A stretch of DNA of 11,120 nt from NCBI GenBank assembly GCA_959608885.1, contig CAUHSG010000026.1, forward strand, positions 1 to 11,120. The letters are read 5' to 3'. This DNA comes from an uncultured Coriobacteriia bacterium (GTDB lineage Bacteria > Actinomycetota > Coriobacteriia > Coriobacteriales > QAMH01). Below, piece by piece: positions 6,413 to 11,120 of the stretch. Below the pieces are notes generated by a model. It did not search any database and was not told the origin of the DNA. It saw nothing but the letters and a program-made list of their open reading frames with translations. The translations under genes were made by a program, and so were the position numbers. Numbering within the stretch: position 1 is the first letter of the stretch; each line of letters opens with the position of its first letter.

Positions 6413-9400
6413 CTAATCGACTGACTTGAGACTCTCGACCATGTTGATGGCCCTGATCTTGGGGCGCATGGCGAGCGAGACGACAAACGAGAACGCAATC
6501 GTGAGCACGAAGGCGATCACGAAGCTCACGAGGTGTATGTCGCGCCCGAACATCATCTCGTCGACCTCGGCCGTCACCACGACGAAGCTCTCCATTCCGA
6601 TGCCGAGCACGCAACCGACGAGCGCGCCGATGATGGTCAGCAATATCGTCTCGCGGAATATGTAGCCATTGGTCTCGCGTGGCGTGAATCCAAGTACTTT
6701 GAGCGTCGCGATCTCGCGCATGCGCTCGGTGATGTTGATGTTCGTGAGATTGTAGAGCACCACGAACGCGAGTAGCGCCGCCGCGATGATGAGCACCCAC
6801 ACGACCGCGTTGACGGTCCTGAGCATCGTGCGATACGTCTCGATGATCTCGTCGTAATAGCTCACGACCTCGACGCCGGCGACGGCAAGGAGCTCGTTGG
6901 AAAGCGCTGTACGCTCGTCAAGCGGGGCCTCGGCCTTGCAGATGATCTTCGTGAAGACGGGTGACTCTCCCATCACGGCCTCGTAGGCGGCAGGTGACAT
7001 GAAGACGCCCTGACCGGTGTAGTATTCGGCAATGCCCGACACGATCACATCATGCGCCGCACCATCGCGCTCCCCGACCATGCTCTGGTCATAGATTTCG
7101 ATGGTGTCTCCGACCTTGACGCCAAGCTCGTCTGCGAGCTTCTCGGTGACGATCGCACCCGACTCGCCAAGCGTCAGCGGCACGTGCCCGACGCGCTCTC
7201 GCAAGGTGTAGAAGTTGCCGAAGGTATCGATGTCTTGGGGGACGACGAGCGAAGCGCGAATGTCCTTGCTCGCGTCCGTACGCGAGACTATGGTGTTTTC
7301 GCCACCTACGCGCGTCGTCTCGGTCACGATTTCCGAGCTCGCGAGAATCTCCTCGACCTCGCGCGCATTGCCGGGGCTTTGCTCGTCGCTTGCCTGCACC
7401 TCGAGGTTGAAGTGCTGAATCTGCCCGAACTGCTTCTCGATGATGTCATTGATGCCATCTCGCAGGCCCAGACCCGTGAGCAGCAGTGCCGTGCAACCGG
7501 CGATGCCGATGATGGCCATGAAGAAACGGCGCTTGTAGCGAAAGAGGTTACGTGCCGTGACCTTGTTCGAGAAGGACAGATGGCGCCAGATGGGCCCGAT
7601 ACGCTCGAGCAAGATACGCTTGCCGGGCTTGGGCGCACGCGGCAGCATGAGCAGGGCGGGGCGCTCGCGCAACGAGGAGAGCACAGCGAACAGCGTCGCG
7701 AGCAAGGTGATGCCCACGCTCAGTCCAAAGGCAAAGAGCGCGATGGGAATGTCGATGGGCGACGAGTTCACGGGCAGGGCATAGATAATCGCGTACGATT
7801 GCATGATGACCTGCGGCAGGAACTGCGAGAGCAGGAGTATGCCGATGATGCTTCCCGTGCCGCTCGCGAGCAACGCATAGATGAGGTACTTGGAGCAAAT
7901 GCGCGCATTGCCGTAGCCGAGTGCCTTATAGGTGCCAATGAGCATGCGCTCCTCATCGACCATGCGTGTCATCGTGGTAAGCGAGACGAGTGCGGCGACG
8001 AGGAAGAAGATGAGCGGGAACACGCGCGCGATCTGATCGATGCGACTCGCATCGGCCTCGTGACCGGCCGCACCCACGTTCTTGCTGCGGTCGAGTACGT
8101 AGAAATCGGAGAGCTCGATCGCATCGATGTCGGCCTGTGCCTCGTCGAGCTGCGTCTCGGCATCTGCGAGCTCACGTAGAGCACGTTCGCGTTCGCTCAG
8201 ATACTTCGCCCGGCCGCTCTCGTACTCGGCAAGGCCGCTTTCGTAGGAAGCCCATCCACTTGCAAGCTGCGCCTCTCCGCTTTCGATGTCGGCGGCACCT
8301 TCCTCAATCTGCTCCCGCCTTTGATTGAGCTCAATGCGACCAGCCGCAAGATCGGCAGCTCCACTATCGAGCTTTGCCTTGGCTTCATCGAGCGAATCCT
8401 GCTTTTCGGAGAACAGCGCTTGCGTTTGGGCACGCTGTTCGTCAAGCGCAGCCTGGGCGTATGCACGTTGCACGGGATCGGGTATGAGGTCGACCTGCGC
8501 CTGGGCCGCGGCAAAGCGAGCTTCGGCTTCGGCGCGCGCTTCATCGAGCTGACGCACGCCGACCTCGTACTGCGCCATACCGTCATCGTATTCGGCCTGC
8601 TTTTCGTCAAGCAGCTTCTCGCCTTGCGCGAGCTGCGCTTGGCCATCGGCGAGGTCACGCCTGGCGTTATCGAGATCGACGCGACTGTTCGCGAGCGTGG
8701 AGGCAGCATCGTCGAGCCGCGCCTTGGCGTCATCGAGCTCGGCAGCGGCATCGTCGAGCTGGGCCATGGCCGAAGCGCGCTCGCTCTCGTACTCGGCACG
8801 CGCATCGTCAAGCTCGGCCTGCGCCTTGGCCTGCACCGCGCTCAGGCGCGACACGCGAAAGTCCATGCTCATGTCTTCGAGCCGTGCGATGAGCGCATCG
8901 ACAACGTTGTCATAGCCATCGCTTGGGTACAGCTCGGCTGCTGCACCAGTAGCCGTGACGAAGGCGCCCGTATAGGGATAGTCTTCCGAAAAATCATCCG
9001 CGGCGACGAAGACGTAGGTATCAATCTCGCCTGCGCCCAAATCGGAAGAACCGAAATTCGAGGTCATGAGATAGTACGGCGAACGCACGAGGCCCGTGAT
9101 CACATAACGCGTACACGCAAAAGTGTCATCGACATTCCCCGAAGTATCGATGACCTCGATGACATCGCCGACCTGCATGGACTCGTCGAGCACGGCATCG
9201 GCCGCGACGACGCATTCACCGTAATTCGCAGGCCAGCTACCTTCGACGAGAATGGGGCGATTGACGTAGGCAGCATCATCGCTATACGCATGCATGCCAT
9301 CAGATGTATCCGAAGCACGCGCTGCAGCGAGGTCGAGGCTCTCGAAACGCATGACGTACTTTTCGTCACCATGCGTCGCATAGGCATCGGCCATGCGCAC

Positions 9401-9661
9401 CGGCGCGACGCTCTCGACGCCTTCGACTCGCTTGATGGCCTCGATATCAGCATCGTCCAAACCGAGCGTACCGGTCACGTAGAGATCGCTCATGTTCGTC
9501 TCGTCGTAGAATTCGTCGGCCGAGATGTTCATGTCGATCGATGTCATGAGCAAGCCGGCAAAGAAGCCGCAACCAAGCGCCGAGATGATGGCGATCGCCA
9601 GGAAACGTCCCACGGAATGCGTGATGGACCGGCGTACTTCCTTGTTGAATGCGCTTGCCAT
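6413..9661 (-). CDS. ABC transporter permease with two FtsX domains and a long extracytoplasmic coiled coil
   Basis: This 1082-residue permease works with the ATPase encoded just upstream (18-bp gap). Membrane segments are visible at about 18-40, 547-566, 594-614, 640-662, 712-732, 954-972, 1006-1024 and 1044-1066, the pattern of two fused FtsX-type units. The FtsX signatures are ERMLIGTYKALGYG (571-584) and ERMREIATLKVLGFTP (979-994). Between the first two segments lies an extracytoplasmic part with a MacB-like domain (41-270) and a long Ala/Asp/Glu-rich helical coil (about 274-515), with a break near DLIPDPVQ (391-398). A second extracytoplasmic domain spans 733-953. Related MacB-type transporters export peptides or lipids or transmit mechanical force across the envelope; the substrate is not readable. 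The gene ends 21 bases from the converging fic stop. The Shine-Dalgarno is weak, so coupling to the ATPase is likely. Confidence 0.93.
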   Translation of the reverse strand: MASAFNKEVRRSITHSVGRFLAIAIISALGCGFFAGLLMTSIDMNISADEFYDETNMSDLYVTGTLGLDDADIEAIKRVEGVESVAPVRMADAYATHGDEKYVMRFESLDLAAARASDTSDGMHAYSDDAAYVNRPILVEGSWPANYGECVVAADAVLDESMQVGDVIEVIDTSGNVDDTFACTRYVITGLVRSPYYLMTSNFGSSDLGAGEIDTYVFVAADDFSEDYPYTGAFVTATGAAAELYPSDGYDNVVDALIARLEDMSMDFRVSRLSAVQAKAQAELDDARAEYESERASAMAQLDDAAAELDDAKARLDDAASTLANSRVDLDNARRDLADGQAQLAQGEKLLDEKQAEYDDGMAQYEVGVRQLDEARAEAEARFAAAQAQVDLIPDPVQRAYAQAALDEQRAQTQALFSEKQDSLDEAKAKLDSGAADLAAGRIELNQRREQIEEGAADIESGEAQLASGWASYESGLAEYESGRAKYLSERERALRELADAETQLDEAQADIDAIELSDFYVLDRSKNVGAAGHEADASRIDQIARVFPLIFFLVAALVSLTTMTRMVDEERMLIGTYKALGYGNARICSKYLIYALLASGTGSIIGILLLSQFLPQVIMQSYAIIYALPVNSSPIDIPIALFAFGLSVGITLLATLFAVLSSLRERPALLMLPRAPKPGKRILLERIGPIWRHLSFSNKVTARNLFRYKRRFFMAIIGIAGCTALLLTGLGLRDGINDIIEKQFGQIQHFNLEVQASDEQSPGNAREVEEILASSEIVTETTRVGGENTIVSRTDASKDIRASLVVPQDIDTFGNFYTLRERVGHVPLTLGESGAIVTEKLADELGVKVGDTIEIYDQSMVGERDGAAHDVIVSGIAEYYTGQGVFMSPAAYEAVMGESPVFTKIICKAEAPLDERTALSNELLAVAGVEVVSYYDEIIETYRTMLRTVNAVVWVLIIAAALLAFVVLYNLTNINITERMREIATLKVLGFTPRETNGYIFRETILLTIIGALVGCVLGIGMESFVVVTAEVDEMMFGRDIHLVSFVIAFVLTIAFSFVVSLAMRPKIRAINMVESLKSVD

Positions 9662-9679
9662 GAGAACCGAGCCCGTTCC

Positions 9680-10381
9680 CTACCACTCGATCGAATCGGC
9701 CGTACTGGGAGTGTCATTCAGCTCGACGGAGGCAACTTTGCCCTCGTGGATGTGAATGACGCGATGGGCAATGGGCTTGAAGGCGGTGTTATGCGTGATG
9801 AGGACTACCGTGCGCCCATGCACAGTGGAGGCCTCCTGCAGCAAGTGCAAGATAGCCTTGCCGGTCTTGTAGTCGAGTGCGCCCGTCGGCTCGTCGCAGA
9901 GCAGGAGCTTGGGGTTCTTCGCAAGTGCACGGGCGATTGCAACACGTTGCTGCTCGCCACCGGAAAGCTGTGCCGGGAAGTTGTCCATGCGCTTCTCGAG
10001 CCCAACCATCGCGAGCGCCTCGTCGGCCGGCAGCGGATCGTCGCAAATCTGCGCCGCGAGCTCGACGTTCTCGAGCGCGGTCAGGTTCTGGACGAGGTTG
10101 TAGAACTGGAACACGAAGCCGATCTCGTGACGACGGTACTGGACGAGTTCCTTCTCGGAAAAACCGCTCACCTCGCGTCCCGCGAGCATGATCGTGCCCG
10201 AGGTGCACGTGTCCATGCCGCCGAGCATGTTGAGCAACGTCGTCTTGCCCGAGCCGGAAGGGCCGACAATGCACGCGAGCTCGCCCTCTTCGATGTCGAA
10301 GTTCAAGCCATCGGCAGCGCAGACTTGCGTCTCGCCCATCTGGTAGATCTTGCGTACGTCCCTGAACTCGACAAAGGCCAT
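9680..10381 (-). CDS. ABC transporter ATP-binding protein (MacB/LolD type)
   Basis: The start ATG at 10381 (233 residues) has GGAG six bases upstream; an in-frame ATG at 10393 has none, and longer frames would run through the promoter dyad. All ABC motifs are intact: Walker A GPSGSGKTT (40-48), Q-loop Gln92, signature LSGGEQQ (139-145), Walker B with Asp163-Glu164 in LLLCDEPTGALD, and switch His197. The domain is of the MacB/LolD/FtsE kind that pairs with FtsX-fold permeases and works as a dimer on the cytoplasmic face. The permease gene follows after 18 bp, so the two form an operon. The C-terminal tail (about 221-233) is short and polar. The assignment is secure, the substrate unknown. Confidence 0.96.
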   Translation of the reverse strand: MAFVEFRDVRKIYQMGETQVCAADGLNFDIEEGELACIVGPSGSGKTTLLNMLGGMDTCTSGTIMLAGREVSGFSEKELVQYRRHEIGFVFQFYNLVQNLTALENVELAAQICDDPLPADEALAMVGLEKRMDNFPAQLSGGEQQRVAIARALAKNPKLLLCDEPTGALDYKTGKAILHLLQEASTVHGRTVVLITHNTAFKPIAHRVIHIHEGKVASVELNDTPSTADSIEW

Positions 10382-10407
10382 CGGCGACTCCATTCCGACA
10401 TATGTTC

Positions 10408-10441
10408 GTCCATGCGACTTATGATAACAGAACGCATGGAC
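10408..10441. promoter_or_regulatory. Inverted repeat flanking the likely -10 of the ABC transporter operon
   Basis: GTCCATGCG (10408-10416) and CGCATGGAC (10433-10441) are perfect 9-bp arms 16 bases apart. In the middle, read on the minus strand, TATCAT (10426-10421) is a plausible -10, about 40 bases before the ATG at 10381. I find no good -35, which suits a regulated promoter. The arms look like an operator for a dimeric repressor or MerR/TetR-type regulator, but no such regulator is encoded in the window. The whole gap (10382-10516) has no other feature or terminator that I can see. Confidence 0.55.
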
Positions 10442-10516
10442 CAATGCGCCGCGGCTCGCGACGGGAGACCCATTCGAAGTCACGAAGCACGAAGGGGCAT
10501 TTGGCAAGAGGGAATG

Positions 10517-10990
10517 CTACTTGACGACGAGAACCGGTAGGTCGACACCACGCAGCACTGCCGAGCTCACGGAGCCGAGCGCCGCGCGGATGACACCAAG
10601 ACCACGCCTACCCATTGCGATGCAATCGATGCCATGCTCGTTTGCATAATCGCAGATGACATCCTGAGGGCGGCCGTTCTCGATGACGATCTGAATGTCG
10701 ATGTTGTCGGGGACGCTCGCGAAGAATCCCTGGATCTGCGTCTGGACGCTCTTGCGGTGCTCGTTGTTATAGTTATCTCGCGTGGCGTCGAGAACCTCGG
10801 CATCGATCTTGGGGACGCCAGCCATGCGAGCAGCTACCTCGAAGGTCGAATCATCGAAGTTCATGGGAGCCGCGACCTTGAGCACCGTGATCACGACCGA
10901 TACGTTCGAACTCGACATCTCGAGCGCCGCCTGGAGCGCACGCTGCGAGGGTTCGGAACCGTCGAAGGGAACAAGTATGTTTCTGTACAT
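10517..10990 (-). CDS. Universal stress protein (UspA family)
   Basis: The ATG at 10990 (157 residues) follows GGGAGG with five bases between. A longer frame would start at 11026, inside the -10 box, so it is rejected. The protein is one Usp domain: ILVPFDGSEPS with Asp10 at the nucleotide-binding start, and near the end MGRRGLGVIRAALGS then VSSAVLRGVDLPVLVV. This fits the ATP-binding Usp motif G-x2-G-x(about 9)-G-S, here with eight residues between the second and third Gly. ATP binding is therefore likely but not certain. Such cytosolic proteins help cells survive stress or growth arrest; the partner is unknown. It sits 135 bp upstream of the ABC operon, which has its own candidate promoter, so the genes may be separate units. 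Confidence 0.92.
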   Translation of the reverse strand: MYRNILVPFDGSEPSQRALQAALEMSSSNVSVVITVLKVAAPMNFDDSTFEVAARMAGVPKIDAEVLDATRDNYNNEHRKSVQTQIQGFFASVPDNIDIQIVIENGRPQDVICDYANEHGIDCIAMGRRGLGVIRAALGSVSSAVLRGVDLPVLVVK

Positions 10991-11024
10991 GACGACCTCC
11001 CATTCATGGTGCTGACATACCGTC

Positions 11025-11030
11025 ATTATA
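11025..11030 (-). promoter_or_regulatory. Consensus -10 box of the universal stress protein gene
   Basis: On the minus strand TATAAT occupies 11030-11025. It would give a leader of about 28 bases containing the GGGAGG ribosome site. The -35 region is poor: TTCGCA lies upstream but with a 19-bp spacer. A weak -35 next to several dyads (11064-11113) is consistent with activator-dependent or otherwise regulated expression. Confidence 0.6.
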
Positions 11031-11063
11031 CTCCATGGCGATATACCTATGCGAAGAGACAGG

Positions 11064-11113
11064 ACCAGACAAATGTCGCCGGGGCACTTTTGTCTGGTTT
11101 CGAGACATTTGTC
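11064..11113. repeat. Cluster of overlapping inverted repeats (GACA-N2-TGTC) at the right edge
   Basis: Three related sites lie within 50 bp. GACAAATGTC at 11068-11077 is the exact reverse complement of GACATTTGTC at 11104-11113, and each is itself a GACA-N2-TGTC dyad. A third, weaker match (CACTTTTGTC, 8 of 10 to the last) is at 11085-11094. Independently, ACCAGACAAA (11064-11073) pairs with TTTGTCTGGT (11089-11098). The cluster lies about 35-85 bp upstream of the stress-protein -10 and may also serve a plus-strand gene starting beyond 11120. Confidence 0.6.
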
Positions 11114-11120
11114 GCATAAC

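Noticed and set aside
7052..8179. A 375-codon plus-strand open frame
   Set aside because: It is antisense to the FtsX domains of the permease; composition is typical of a shadow frame.
8321..10540. A 739-codon open frame on the plus strand opposite the ABC genes
   Set aside because: It lies antisense to two clearly recognisable genes. Its translation is rich in His, Arg and Asp with no domain, as expected from codon bias of the opposite strand.
11068..11113. LexA/SOS box
   Set aside because: GACA-N2-TGTC does not match the actinobacterial GAAC-N4-GTTC form, and no SOS gene is adjacent.

Overview
The window is GC-rich, densely packed bacterial DNA. Codon use, the mix of genes and the wording of several proteins (a class II-like Fic protein, a MacB/FtsX-type permease with a long coiled coil, an orphan McrB-N-like protein) most resemble Coriobacteriia (Actinomycetota; Collinsella, Olsenella or Eggerthella relatives). 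That placement is inference from pattern memory; no marker gene in the window settles it.

Layout, left to right. Positions 1-255 hold no gene. They contain two 70-bp direct repeats, a third partial copy, and a 16-bp inverted repeat whose right arm runs into the end of queF. A minus-strand pair follows: a membrane-anchored protein with a possible GIY-YIG-like domain (771-1505), then queF (256-756), the nitrile reductase of queuosine synthesis. Divergent from it on the plus strand is an orphan protein resembling the N-terminal part of McrB-type restriction ATPases but with no ATPase (1660-2697). Converging on that gene is a tight minus-strand operon of three genes: a tail-anchored coiled-coil protein (4123-5124), an isochorismatase-family hydrolase (3517-4113) and a class-I glutamine-amidotransferase-like gamma-glutamyl hydrolase (2701-3516). 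The junctions are a stop codon overlapping the next Shine-Dalgarno, and a TAG directly followed by ATG.

Divergent from this operon is a Fic-fold protein with a C-terminal winged helix (5297-6391). Its catalytic motif is altered: Tyr replaces the essential His and Thr replaces the Asn. Its promoter is good (TTGTCC, 17 bp, TATAAT) and a perfect dyad covers the -35. The right third, all on the minus strand, holds a universal stress protein (10517-10990) and an ABC exporter pair: ATPase (9680-10381) and a 1082-residue, two-FtsX-domain permease with a periplasmic/extracellular coiled coil (6413-9661). A 9-bp inverted repeat flanks the likely -10 of the ABC operon. At the right edge (11064-11113) there is a cluster of GACA-N2-TGTC dyads and an overlapping hairpin, upstream of the stress protein gene and perhaps of a gene beyond the window.

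The observations most worth following are the predicted loss of AMP-transfer activity in the Fic protein together with its operator-like promoter, the orphan McrB-N-like protein, the structured repeats at the left edge, and the dyads at the ABC and right-edge promoters. I see no single complete new system. No rRNA, tRNA, CRISPR array or transposase was seen.
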